Source of the DNA: Sphingomonas sp. C3-2
Lineage (GTDB): Bacteria; Pseudomonadota; Alphaproteobacteria; Sphingomonadales; Sphingomonadaceae
Reading direction: 5' to 3'
Length of the DNA stretch: 64,000 bases
Assembly (NCBI RefSeq): GCF_033025475.1
Contig: NZ_CP130322.1
Span: 1,930,001-1,994,000, forward strand
This document shows, piece by piece, positions 8,712 to 16,849 of this stretch. Position numbers and translations under genes: made by a program. The notes under the pieces are model-generated. The model did not search any database and was not told the origin of the DNA. It worked only from the letters and a program-made list of their open reading frames with translations. The first letter of the stretch is position 1. Every line of letters begins with the position of its first letter.

Positions 8712-10469
8712 ATGGCCCAGTTTCTGATCAAGGGCGGTACGGTCGTCGACGGGACGCTGGCACCGGCCTTTGCTGCAGATGTGCGTGTCGATGGTGAGCG
8801 GATCGTCGAAATCGGCAAGAATCTGGATGCGCGCCCGGGCGAAGAGGTGTTCGACGCCAGTGGATGCTATGTCACCCCGGGTTTTATCGAGGCGCACACC
8901 CATTATGATTCCACGATGTGGTGGCAGCCCGAACTGGATCCGCTGCCGGGTTACGGCGCGACCACGATCGTGATGGGCAATTGCGGATTTTCGGCGGCGC
9001 CGCTTGCCGATGACAAGGCTGCCCAGATGGAGATGATCAAGATCTTCTCCTTCTTCGAGGATATTCCGCTCGAACCGTTCATGCAGCATTTGCCGTTCGA
9101 CTGGCGCAAATGGTCCGAATACCGGAAATCGATGGTTGAGAAGGTCAAGATGCCGCTCAACTATACCACTTATGTCGGCCATATTGCGATCCGCATCGCG
9201 GTGATGGGGGCAGAGGCCTGGAATCGCGTTTCCACCGCAGATGAGCGGGCAAAGATGGCTGAATTGCTCGAAGATGCGCTGCAGGCCGGGGCATTGGGGC
9301 TGTCGACCAATCTGCTCGATCATGACGGTGAAAACCGGCCGATCCCGACGCTGGTGTCCGACGATGCCGAATTCGAGGCGCTGTTCGAAGTGCTCCAGCG
9401 TTATCCCGCCGCCACCTTCCAGTGCATCATCGACGTGGCGCTGATGCGCGACAATGGCGATCAGCAGATCGAGCGCATCGCAGGCCTGCTCAAGGGGCGC
9501 GGCATTCGCGTTCAGTTCACCGGCGCGGGGCCGACGTCCGAATATCAGAACTACCGTGTCGAACAGATGCGCGATCTCGTCGCCAGGCTGCGCGGCGAAG
9601 GGATTGATGTCTGGCCGGGCTATACGCATGTGCCGCTCAGCGCGCAGGTCAGCATTTACCGGTCGCTGCTGTTCGCGCAGTCGAACGACTATGTCTGGCA
9701 CGAAGCCGTGCTCGCCGAAGGCGATGCGGCGAAGGAAGCCGTTTTGCGCGATCCGGACTGGCGCGCCCGGGCGCGCGAAAGCTGGGATACGAAGATCTAT
9801 CCGCAATCGCCGATGGCCAATCCGCATATGTTGCTGCTGACCAAGGTGGGCTCTGAAAATGGCACTGGCGGTCCGTTCGGCCTCACCCTCAAGGATTATG
9901 CGGAGCAGCTTGGCGTTCATGCCTCCGATGCCGCGGCCGAGTGGCTTTTGCGCAATGGCGTCAACTCCGCCATCCGCATGGCGCCGCTGCCGATGAACGA
10001 CGACGCGGTCGCGGTTCAGGTGCGCGATCCGAAATCGCTCGGCAATGTCAACGATTGCGGCGCGCATCTCCAGATGCTCTGCGGCAGCGGTGAAAACGTG
10101 ATCTATCTGACCAAGTTCGTCCGCGACAAGCAGCTGATCACGCTGGAAGAGGCGATCCACACGATGACCGGCAAGATCGCCGAGCATTTTTTCCTTCAGG
10201 ACATCGGCGAAGTGAAACTGGGCAAGCGCGCCGATCTTGTCGTGTTCGATCTGAACGAGATCGAACAGCGCGACATGGAAAAGCGCTATGATGTCGACGA
10301 TGGCAAGGGCGGCATGATGTGGCGCTATACCCGCCCGGCGGCACCCATGCGGCTGACGATGGTCAATGGCGTGCCGATTTTCCGGGACGGGGCCTATACG
10401 GGCGCAAAACCCGGCGAATATCTCGAAGCACGGGTCGAAAACGGCCCCGCCTCGATCGCTGCCGAGTAA
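8712..10469 (+). CDS. N-acyl-D-amino-acid deacylase-like amidohydrolase
   Basis: A 585-residue cytoplasmic enzyme of the amidohydrolase superfamily (AdaN / D-aminoacylase-like branch). The composite N-terminal strand domain (FLIKGGTVVDGT) leads to the metal motif GFIEAHTHYD with H62 and H64, then NCGF with C91, the bridging cysteine of D-aminoacylases. A later aspartate-containing C-terminal part (KLGKRADLVVFD) closes the fold. The two histidines that bind the tight zinc in characterised D-aminoacylases (contexts THMR and SHHK) are not found: the corresponding strands read QCIIDVALM and VQFTGAGPT. The substrate is therefore uncertain; N-acyl-D-amino acids are only the family guess. AAGGAGAG precedes the ATG. 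It is divergent from a TonB receptor. Confidence 0.82.
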   Translation: MAQFLIKGGTVVDGTLAPAFAADVRVDGERIVEIGKNLDARPGEEVFDASGCYVTPGFIEAHTHYDSTMWWQPELDPLPGYGATTIVMGNCGFSAAPLADDKAAQMEMIKIFSFFEDIPLEPFMQHLPFDWRKWSEYRKSMVEKVKMPLNYTTYVGHIAIRIAVMGAEAWNRVSTADERAKMAELLEDALQAGALGLSTNLLDHDGENRPIPTLVSDDAEFEALFEVLQRYPAATFQCIIDVALMRDNGDQQIERIAGLLKGRGIRVQFTGAGPTSEYQNYRVEQMRDLVARLRGEGIDVWPGYTHVPLSAQVSIYRSLLFAQSNDYVWHEAVLAEGDAAKEAVLRDPDWRARARESWDTKIYPQSPMANPHMLLLTKVGSENGTGGPFGLTLKDYAEQLGVHASDAAAEWLLRNGVNSAIRMAPLPMNDDAVAVQVRDPKSLGNVNDCGAHLQMLCGSGENVIYLTKFVRDKQLITLEEAIHTMTGKIAEHFFLQDIGEVKLGKRADLVVFDLNEIEQRDMEKRYDVDDGKGGMMWRYTRPAAPMRLTMVNGVPIFRDGAYTGAKPGEYLEARVENGPASIAAE

Positions 10470-10503
10470 GTCCGCCGCAATGCTTTGATGCGGCATGACA
10501 CAC

Positions 10504-10536
10504 TGGACGAAGGGCATCGTACTTGCCCTTCGTCCA
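10504..10536 (+). terminator. Strong hairpin after amidohydrolase gene
   Basis: A 13-bp perfect stem (TGGACGAAGGGCA / TGCCCTTCGTCCA) with a seven-base loop begins 35 bp after the amidohydrolase stop. The downstream bases are TCTTC, without a proper T run. It is probably a weak terminator or a 3'-end-protecting hairpin. Confidence 0.55.
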
Positions 10537-10581
10537 TCTTCAATCGTGTGCTCAGCGGCGTTTCGCGACGATCGCGCTCTG

Positions 10582-10587
10582 TATAAT
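10582..10587 (+). promoter_or_regulatory. Possible -10 box (TATAAT)
   Basis: A consensus TATAAT lies 23 bp before the GTG proposed as the start of the Slam-like gene. No good -35 hexamer lies at the usual distance. If real, transcription would begin near 10594, which excludes starts at or upstream of 10586 and favours the GTG at 10610. Confidence 0.35.
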
Positions 10588-10609
10588 GGCTTTATCGGGA
10601 TATAGGGCT

Positions 10610-11968
10610 GTGAAACGGGGGCGTGTCATTTTAGTTCATAAGTTTCTGGCCATAGTCATGCTGGCTTCGATCCCGGTCGCAGCAAATGCAAAGGATGCGC
10701 CTGACCAGTCCGCGCCCGTTCTCACGCAGACCCATGTCTCGGCGATCGAGGTCTTTGCGCTGGCTGATCGCGCGCGGGGGCAAGGCAATTTCGAGACCGC
10801 TGAGGCCGCCTTCCGCGCACTTACCGAAGACCCCGATCTGGAGGTGCGCACCGAGGCGCGTTTCCGCCTTGGCATGATGCTGGCGGATGATCTCAAACGC
10901 TATAACGAGGCCGCGCTCGCCTTCCGCCGCATTCTCGATGACAAGCCCGGGGCCGCGCGTGTCCGCCTCGAACTGGCGCGCATGCAGGCGATGCTCGGCA
11001 ATATGGCGGGCGCGCGCAAGGAATTGCGCGCGGCGCAGGCTGCGGGGCTGCCGCCAGCGGTCGAGCAGTTGGTGCGCTTCTATTCGCGCGCACTCAATGC
11101 GCGCAAGCCGCTGGGGGGCTCGGTCGAGGTGGCGCTTGCGCCGGACAGCAATATCAACCGGGCAACACGGTCGGATACGCTGGGTACGGTGATTGGCGAT
11201 TTCTCGCTCGACGACGATGCGCGTGCAAAATCGGGTGTCGGGCTTGATCTGCGCGGGCAGGGCTATTTTCGGCATGGCATTGAACCGGGGGTCGATCTGC
11301 TCGTCCGCGCCTCGGCGGACGCGACGCTATATCGGGAGGCTGATTTTAACGACCTCACCGTGGCGCTTCAGGCGGGGCCGCAATATATCTGGGGCGGCAA
11401 TCAGCTGACCTTCTCGTTCGGCCCCGCGCGGCGGTGGTATGGCGGGGATCTGTTCAGCACGTCGATCGGCGGCGGGGTCAGCTGGCAACGTCCGCTGGGC
11501 AAGCGCGGTCAGGTGCGCCTCGACGGCAATATCGTGCATGTCAGCAACAAGCGTAATGCGCTGCAGACGGCGGATGATTTCACGCTCTCCGCCAGTTTCG
11601 ACCGCGCCTTTAGCGGGCGTTTTGGCGGCGGCGTACAGCTGTTCGGCTTTCGCGAGGCGGCGCGCGATCCGGGCTATTCGCTGGCGATGGGCGGCGCCTC
11701 GGCCTATCTTTTCCGCGATCTGGGCCGGACCACATTGGTCGGAACATTGGGCTATAGCCGCCTCGAAGCGGACGCGCGGGTGTTCCTCTATCCCAAGCGC
11801 CGGGCCGAAAATCGGTATAGCGCCAGCATTGCGGCAACCTTGCGGGCGCTCAGCCTTGGCAGCTTCGCCCCGCTTGTGCGCCTGAAGTGGGAACGCAATC
11901 ATTCCTCGATCGAGCTTTACGATTATCGCCGCGTCGCCGCGGAATTCGGCGTAACCTCCGCCTTCTGA
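10610..11968 (+). CDS. Slam-like (DUF560) TPR plus beta-barrel outer-membrane protein
   Basis: A protein of about 452 residues with the architecture of surface lipoprotein assembly modifiers. It has a signal peptide (FLAIVMLASIPVAANA), then about 120 residues of TPR-like helices (ALADRARGQGNFETAEAAFR, RFRLGMMLADDLKRYNEAA). A barrel then opens with the family motif GGSVEVALAPDSNINRAT and ends in a terminal phenylalanine (VTSAF). Characterised Slams move lipoproteins to the cell surface in Neisseria and relatives; sphingomonad homologues are poorly studied. No surface lipoprotein partner is seen next to it. The start is uncertain: GTG at 10610 is chosen because a TATAAT lies just upstream and the signal peptide then begins correctly. 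Longer in-frame starts exist at 10523 and 10586. Confidence 0.78.
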   Translation: MKRGRVILVHKFLAIVMLASIPVAANAKDAPDQSAPVLTQTHVSAIEVFALADRARGQGNFETAEAAFRALTEDPDLEVRTEARFRLGMMLADDLKRYNEAALAFRRILDDKPGAARVRLELARMQAMLGNMAGARKELRAAQAAGLPPAVEQLVRFYSRALNARKPLGGSVEVALAPDSNINRATRSDTLGTVIGDFSLDDDARAKSGVGLDLRGQGYFRHGIEPGVDLLVRASADATLYREADFNDLTVALQAGPQYIWGGNQLTFSFGPARRWYGGDLFSTSIGGGVSWQRPLGKRGQVRLDGNIVHVSNKRNALQTADDFTLSASFDRAFSGRFGGGVQLFGFREAARDPGYSLAMGGASAYLFRDLGRTTLVGTLGYSRLEADARVFLYPKRRAENRYSASIAATLRALSLGSFAPLVRLKWERNHSSIELYDYRRVAAEFGVTSAF

Positions 11969-12012
11969 TCAGGTTGCAATAATCCGCAGCAGCGCGCGAC
12001 ACCGCTTCGTCA

Positions 12013-13614
12013 TCACGCCGCCTTCAACAGCATGTCGGCGGCTTTCGCGCCGATGGCGATGCACGGGGCGTTGGTATTGCCGCGCAGCGGCGTGGGCATC
12101 ACCGAGGCGTCGGCGATCGTCAGCCCGTCGATGCCGTGGACGCGCAGGTTCGGCGCCACCACGCCCATCGGGTCGCGGCCAAGCCGGCAGGTGCCCGCAT
12201 AATGGAAATCGGTGGTCACGGCATCGCGCAGGAAATCCTCGATCTGCGCATCGGTCTGGATATCGATCCCCGGCGCGCGTTCCGCGCCGATGATCGGGCC
12301 CTGCGCATCGCGCCATGCGTCATGGGTCATGATGCTGCGGCCCAGTTTCACGCCGTTGATCAGCGTTTCCAGATCGGCGCGCTTTTCCATGAAGTTGAGG
12401 TCGATTTCCGCCGGATCGAGCGCGGAGGCCGAGCGCGGGCGCACGCTGCCCCGGCTTTCCGGCGTGATGCAGCACATCGTCACCGACAGGCCGTGCTGCG
12501 GCACATTGCCGCCGTCCAGCCCGTCCGACATCAGCGGCACGAACTGGAGCTGCAGGTCGGGTGCATCAAGCCCGGGGCGCGAGCGCGTAAAGATATTGCC
12601 GTCGAAATTGTGCCACGCGCCGTACCCCTGGCGCAGGAACAACCATTGCAGGAAAATCCGCGCGCGTTCAGCGAACGACATGCCGCTGAAGGTGATCGGG
12701 CGGTTGCTGAGATATTTGATCAAGACCGACGGATGGTCGTGCAGATTGGCGCCGACGCCCGGCAGGTGGTGCTTCACCCGGATACCGGCGCGTTCAAGGT
12801 CGGGCGTGTTGCCGATGCCCGAAACCTGCAGCAGTTGCGGCGTCTTGAGCGCGCCTGCGCTCAGGATGATCTCCTTGCCCTCGGCAACATGATCCTTGCC
12901 GTTCTGCCGGTAGATAACCGCCTGCGCCCGCCCGTTCGCGATATCGACCTGCAACGCCAGCGCGCCGGCGCGCACCTCCAGATTGGGGCGCTTGCGTGCG
13001 GGGCGCAGGAACGCATCGGCGCTCGAACAGCGCCTCCCGTTTTTGATCGTCGCCTGGGTCCAGCCCGCGCCTTCGGGGTCACCGGCGCAGAAATCGTCGG
13101 TCAGCGGAATGCCATGCGCCTGCGCCGCCGCCATGAAACTGTGCAGCAGCACATGGTTGGGCAGATCGGGCGCGTCGGACACCCAAAGTTCCCCGTCCAC
13201 GCCGTGCGCCGCGCTTTCACCGCGCGTCTGGTGCATGGTCGATCGGAAATAGGGGAGGAGATCGTCATAGGACCAGCCCTCATTTCCCGCCGCCGCCCAG
13301 TCGTCATAATCCTGCTTTGCGCCGCGGATATAGAGCATGGCGTTGACGCTGCTCGAACCGCCCAGCGTCTTGCCCGTGTAGAGCATGATCTCGCGGTTGT
13401 TCAGATGCTTTTGCGGCACCGTATTATAGTGCCAGTGGTGCTTGCCGGTCTTGAACAGCTCCAGCATTCCGGCGGGCATCTTGATGAACGGGTGTCGGTC
13501 CGACGGGCCCGCTTCCAGCAGCAGCACCTTTTTGGATGGGTCGGCGCTCAGCCGGTTGGCGAGCACGCACCCCGCCGAACCGGCCCCCACAATCACATAA
13601 TCGTACCGCGCCAT
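12013..13614 (-). CDS. GMC-family FAD oxidoreductase (choline/alcohol dehydrogenase type)
   Basis: A 533-residue flavoprotein of the glucose-methanol-choline family. The N-terminal FAD-binding motif is VIVGAGSAGCVLANRL, signature 1 is GKTLGGSSSVNAMLY, and signature 2 is GALKTPQLLQVSGIG. The catalytic histidine region is DFHYAGTCRLG, and the C-terminal flavin-closing motif is GNTNAPCIAIGAKAAD. It oxidises an alcohol to an aldehyde or ketone. Choline dehydrogenase BetA is the closest well-known relative by overall pattern, but aliphatic alcohol dehydrogenases look similar. The ATG at 13614 has GGGAGAGG just upstream; an in-frame ATG five codons earlier overlaps that site. It lies downstream of the phospholipase C gene, but a palindrome at 13635-13651 suggests its own promoter. 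Confidence 0.88.
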   Translation of the reverse strand: MARYDYVIVGAGSAGCVLANRLSADPSKKVLLLEAGPSDRHPFIKMPAGMLELFKTGKHHWHYNTVPQKHLNNREIMLYTGKTLGGSSSVNAMLYIRGAKQDYDDWAAAGNEGWSYDDLLPYFRSTMHQTRGESAAHGVDGELWVSDAPDLPNHVLLHSFMAAAQAHGIPLTDDFCAGDPEGAGWTQATIKNGRRCSSADAFLRPARKRPNLEVRAGALALQVDIANGRAQAVIYRQNGKDHVAEGKEIILSAGALKTPQLLQVSGIGNTPDLERAGIRVKHHLPGVGANLHDHPSVLIKYLSNRPITFSGMSFAERARIFLQWLFLRQGYGAWHNFDGNIFTRSRPGLDAPDLQLQFVPLMSDGLDGGNVPQHGLSVTMCCITPESRGSVRPRSASALDPAEIDLNFMEKRADLETLINGVKLGRSIMTHDAWRDAQGPIIGAERAPGIDIQTDAQIEDFLRDAVTTDFHYAGTCRLGRDPMGVVAPNLRVHGIDGLTIADASVMPTPLRGNTNAPCIAIGAKAADMLLKAA

Positions 13615-13634
13615 GGCCCTCTCCCACATTTATG

Positions 13635-13651
13635 CCATACTGCTAGTATGG
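13635..13651. promoter_or_regulatory. 17-bp palindromic operator before GMC gene
   Basis: CCATACT and AGTATGG form perfect 7-bp arms around GCT, 21 bp upstream of the GMC start codon. The size and near-start position fit a TetR- or MarR-type operator overlapping the promoter. The cognate regulator is not identifiable here. Confidence 0.5.
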
Positions 13652-13672
13652 TCTAAATGTGTTGTCCATATT

Positions 13673-13698
13673 CCGGGCAGCCCCAAGCGGCTGCCCGG
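13673..13698 (-). terminator. Hairpin after phospholipase C gene
   Basis: A 10-bp perfect stem (CCGGGCAGCC / GGCTGCCCGG) with a six-base loop lies 13 bp beyond the phospholipase stop on the minus strand. No T run follows, so it may be an attenuating or mRNA-stabilising hairpin, not a full terminator. Confidence 0.5.
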
Positions 13699-13710
13699 TG
13701 CGCTTTTCGC

Positions 13711-15819
13711 TCAGCTGAACATCAACGGATCGCTCACCCCGTCGACGCCGCGCTCGATCCGCCCGGCAAGTCGGATCTGCATCCCTGTCAGCGTGACGCA
13801 GACATCATACCAGCCATGTTCGCGGGCGCCTTCCCACATCTCAACGGTCTTGCCCTGCGGCTTGAGCGCGATCTTTCTGCGCGCGCTGGGGGCATAGGCA
13901 TCCTCGCCCATCTCCACGGTCTGCGGCGCCGCGCCCGGGTTGCGCAGCGCAATGGCCAACCCATTGCCCCGCGCTGCGGGGCGTGCGGTCATCAGCGGCG
14001 CCTGCGCGGCCTCGCTGATGGTGCCGCGAAACGCGCGGTGAAAGCCATTGGGGCCGAGCACCCAGAGGTCGAATGTGCCATCGTCATCGGCGATCCAGCG
14101 ATCGTCGATCGCCTTGCCGGCCTCGACCGTATAGCGGCGCGGAATCCGGTCGAGATGGCGCTTGTCATAGACATGGAACACCGCACCGGCCTGCCCCTGA
14201 TTGATGAAATCAAGCGTGATGGCATTGGCCGCCGCATCGATGCGTGCGTCGACATGGAGGATATAAGGCAGCGCGCGCGAGCGGCGGACGCCCTTTTCCT
14301 GATGCAGTTCCTGCGGCGTCCGCGGGGGAAACGCCTTGGGGCGCTGCAGATGCGCGGCGAGGATCGTCGTCGATCCGCTGACATCGGGTAGGTCCGGGAA
14401 GCTGGCATCGCCTTCGCGCGAGAAATCGAAGCACGAGGTCAGGTCGCCGCAGACCGCACGGTGCCACGGGCTGATCGCGGGGATGGTGACGCCGAAACGT
14501 TTCTCGATGAACTGGCCGACCGATGTGTGGTCGAACACCTCGCTGCTCACCCAGCCGCCCTTGCTCCACGGCGAGACGACATACATTGGAACGCGCGGGC
14601 CCAGCCCCCAGGGCCGGGTCGTGCCCGACACCGCGTCGTCGCGGGAAAGGTATTTGTCCTCATGGTCGTCGAAATAATGGCCGGGCAGGCTGAGCGTCGC
14701 CTTGCCCGCCAGGCTGCCATCGGCGTTGTACGAGGGCGGCGCGGCTGGCGGCAGGTGGTCGAACAGCCCGTCATTCTCGTCGAACGTCTGGAAAAAGACC
14801 GTGCTCGCCCACACATCGGGATTGGCGGTGAGCGCATCGAGCACGCGCGCGGTGAATTCGGCGCCCTCGATCGGGGTCGAGGCGTAGGGGTGCTCGGACC
14901 ATTCCTTGGGGGGCAGCACCCAGGACACCGCCGGCAGCGTGCCGTTCTTCGCATCCTCGGCCAGCTTTTCGAGCGAATGATGGCTCATTCCGCGCTCATA
15001 GATCGGCGAACCGGGCTTGGCGTCGCGAAACCCCTTGAAGGCGAGGCCACCGTGCATCGCGCCGGTCCAGTTATCATTGGGGTCCTGATAGATGCGCCAG
15101 TCGACGCCGGCGGCTTCGAGCACCTCGGGGATCGTCGCCCATTCAAGCGCATTGCCGGCATAGGTGTAGCCCGGTTCGGGCAGCGCGCCCTTGATCCAGC
15201 AGCGCAGGTTATTGGGCTCGGACGTGTCGTCGCGGCAATTGGTGCCGGTGGCCGCCACCTTGGGATCGAAATTGGAGCCGGACCAGAAGACGATGCGGTT
15301 GGGATCGGTGCCCGTCGTGATCGAGCAGTGATAGGCGTCGCAGATCGTGAATGCCTCGGCGAGCGCGAACTGGAAGGGAATATCCTCGCGCTTGTAATAG
15401 CCCATCGAATAATCTGTCTTGAACTTGGGCCACAGGCCGAACTTGCCCTGGTTCCACGCGGCCTGCGCGTCGGAAAAACTATGCGGCGTGCCGGGCACCT
15501 TCAGCGCGTTGGTGCGCGCGGTGTCGAGGTGGAAGGGCGGCAGGTCGCGCACGCCGTTATTCTGCCACCAGACAGTCTTGTCGCCGGGCAGCGGAATGGG
15601 ATGCCGGTCGCCAAAGCCGCGCACGCCCTTCATCGTCCCGAAATAATGGTCGAAGGATCGGTTTTCCTGCATCAGGATGACGATATGGCGAACATCCTTG
15701 ATCGTCCCGGTCGTCCGCCGCGCGGGGATGGCGAGCGCCCGGCCGATGCTGGCGTGGAATGCCGCTGCGGTGCCGGCCACGCTAGCCACCTTCAGGAAAT
15801 CGCGTCTCGATTTGCTCAT
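13711..15819 (-). CDS. Tat-exported phosphocholine-type phospholipase C
   Basis: A 702-residue enzyme of the bacterial phosphocholine-specific phospholipase C family (PlcN/PlcH-like). Residues 1-32 carry a twin-arginine signal (SRRDFLKVASVAG), so it is exported folded. The phosphoesterase domain contains the catalytic ENRSFDHYFGT motif near residue 52 and metal-ligand segments TGTDPNRI and TFDENDGLFDHLPP. Two C-terminal beta domains typical of this family follow (from about residue 500, FDLWVLGPNGFHRAF). The expected reaction is cleavage of phosphatidylcholine or related lipids to diacylglycerol and a phosphorylated head group. It lies 34 bp after phnE on the same strand with GGAG before the ATG. 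This suggests that the phosphorylated product is handled by the adjacent ABC importer. Confidence 0.9.
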   Translation of the reverse strand: MSKSRRDFLKVASVAGTAAAFHASIGRALAIPARRTTGTIKDVRHIVILMQENRSFDHYFGTMKGVRGFGDRHPIPLPGDKTVWWQNNGVRDLPPFHLDTARTNALKVPGTPHSFSDAQAAWNQGKFGLWPKFKTDYSMGYYKREDIPFQFALAEAFTICDAYHCSITTGTDPNRIVFWSGSNFDPKVAATGTNCRDDTSEPNNLRCWIKGALPEPGYTYAGNALEWATIPEVLEAAGVDWRIYQDPNDNWTGAMHGGLAFKGFRDAKPGSPIYERGMSHHSLEKLAEDAKNGTLPAVSWVLPPKEWSEHPYASTPIEGAEFTARVLDALTANPDVWASTVFFQTFDENDGLFDHLPPAAPPSYNADGSLAGKATLSLPGHYFDDHEDKYLSRDDAVSGTTRPWGLGPRVPMYVVSPWSKGGWVSSEVFDHTSVGQFIEKRFGVTIPAISPWHRAVCGDLTSCFDFSREGDASFPDLPDVSGSTTILAAHLQRPKAFPPRTPQELHQEKGVRRSRALPYILHVDARIDAAANAITLDFINQGQAGAVFHVYDKRHLDRIPRRYTVEAGKAIDDRWIADDDGTFDLWVLGPNGFHRAFRGTISEAAQAPLMTARPAARGNGLAIALRNPGAAPQTVEMGEDAYAPSARRKIALKPQGKTVEMWEGAREHGWYDVCVTLTGMQIRLAGRIERGVDGVSDPLMFS

Positions 15820-15853
15820 TCAAACTACTCCGGTTCGACGGGAAAAAGGAACG

Positions 15854-16849
15854 TCATCGCCAGGCCCGCCGCGCGTGCGCGGCGATCAGGTCGAGCGTGA
15901 GGATGACGAGGAAGATGGCGATCAGGATCGTGCCGACATGGCCATATTCGTACATGTCGAACCGGCCCTTGAGTTCCTGGCCGATGCCGCCCGCGCCGAC
16001 GAGGCCGATCACCGTGCCCATGCGTACGTTGCGGTCGAAGGTATAGAGCGTGCAGGTGATGTGCTGGGGCAGGATCTGCGGCAATATCGCCTGGTGCCAG
16101 ATTCTGAACCGGCCGACCCCCATCGCCGCCAGCGCCTGTTGCGGGCGGGGATAGGCATCCTCGACATCATCGGCATAGAATTTGCCGAGGAAGCCCGCCG
16201 AATGCAGCCCCAGCGCGAGCACCCCGGCAATCGGTCCAAAGCCAAAGGCGATGACGAGGAACAGCGCCGCCACCAGTTCGGGCACCGCGCGCAAAAAGCT
16301 CGACACCGCGCGCGCGCCGCCGCGCACCGCGCCGTTGGGCACCAGATTGCGCGCGCCCATCAGCGCCAGCGGCAGCCCGATCGCAATCGCGATGACGGTC
16401 CCCCAAAGTGCCATTTCCAGCGTTTCGAGCATCTTGCCACCAACATGGCCGAGATAACCGAGCGGGTCGACCAGCCATGTGGTTCGGACGACGCGTTCTG
16501 TCGGACGCAGCGTTTCGGGGTCCAGCTCTGAAACGCGCGTTTCAACCGTCTCGACATAGGCGAAGGGCGGCAGGTGGGCGGGATCGAAGCCCGTAATCCG
16601 CGCGACCTCGCGGCGTTCCGAAAGCTGGATCGGCACAAGCTGCGCCAGCGTCGCGCTGAAGCCGTCGGCCACCTGCGAGCGGTCGGCAAGGCCCATCGGC
16701 ACCAGCATCGCCTCCGCGCTGAGCGACAGCATCCGGCCGATTTCAAGGCGCTGGCCGGTATAACCGAGCAGCAGAAACGCCAGGAAAAGCAGCGCGATGG
16801 TGCGCGCGCCGAACAGGGCGGGGAAGCGCCAGATTTCGGTGGCCGTCAT
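15854..16849 (-). CDS. phnE: PhnE-type ABC transporter permease
   Basis: A 331-residue inner-membrane permease of the phosphonate ABC importer family. It has one N-terminal membrane helix (TIALLFLAFLLLGYTG), then a polar segment of about 90 residues. The core permease domain of about five helices follows, with the inner-membrane signature near GVGRFRIWHQAILPQILPQH and the C-terminal GLVGAGGIGQEL. Typical PhnE proteins are about 260 residues; the excess is the region between helices 1 and 2 (about residues 36-130), probably periplasmic. The start overlaps the end of phnC by four bases (ATGA), indicating translational coupling. Confidence 0.88.
   Translation of the reverse strand: MTATEIWRFPALFGARTIALLFLAFLLLGYTGQRLEIGRMLSLSAEAMLVPMGLADRSQVADGFSATLAQLVPIQLSERREVARITGFDPAHLPPFAYVETVETRVSELDPETLRPTERVVRTTWLVDPLGYLGHVGGKMLETLEMALWGTVIAIAIGLPLALMGARNLVPNGAVRGGARAVSSFLRAVPELVAALFLVIAFGFGPIAGVLALGLHSAGFLGKFYADDVEDAYPRPQQALAAMGVGRFRIWHQAILPQILPQHITCTLYTFDRNVRMGTVIGLVGAGGIGQELKGRFDMYEYGHVGTILIAIFLVILTLDLIAAHARRAWR

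Noticed and set aside
8505-10517. 670-codon minus-strand frame opposite the amidohydrolase
   Set aside because: A mirror frame caused by GC-rich codon bias; the plus strand carries all amidohydrolase motifs.
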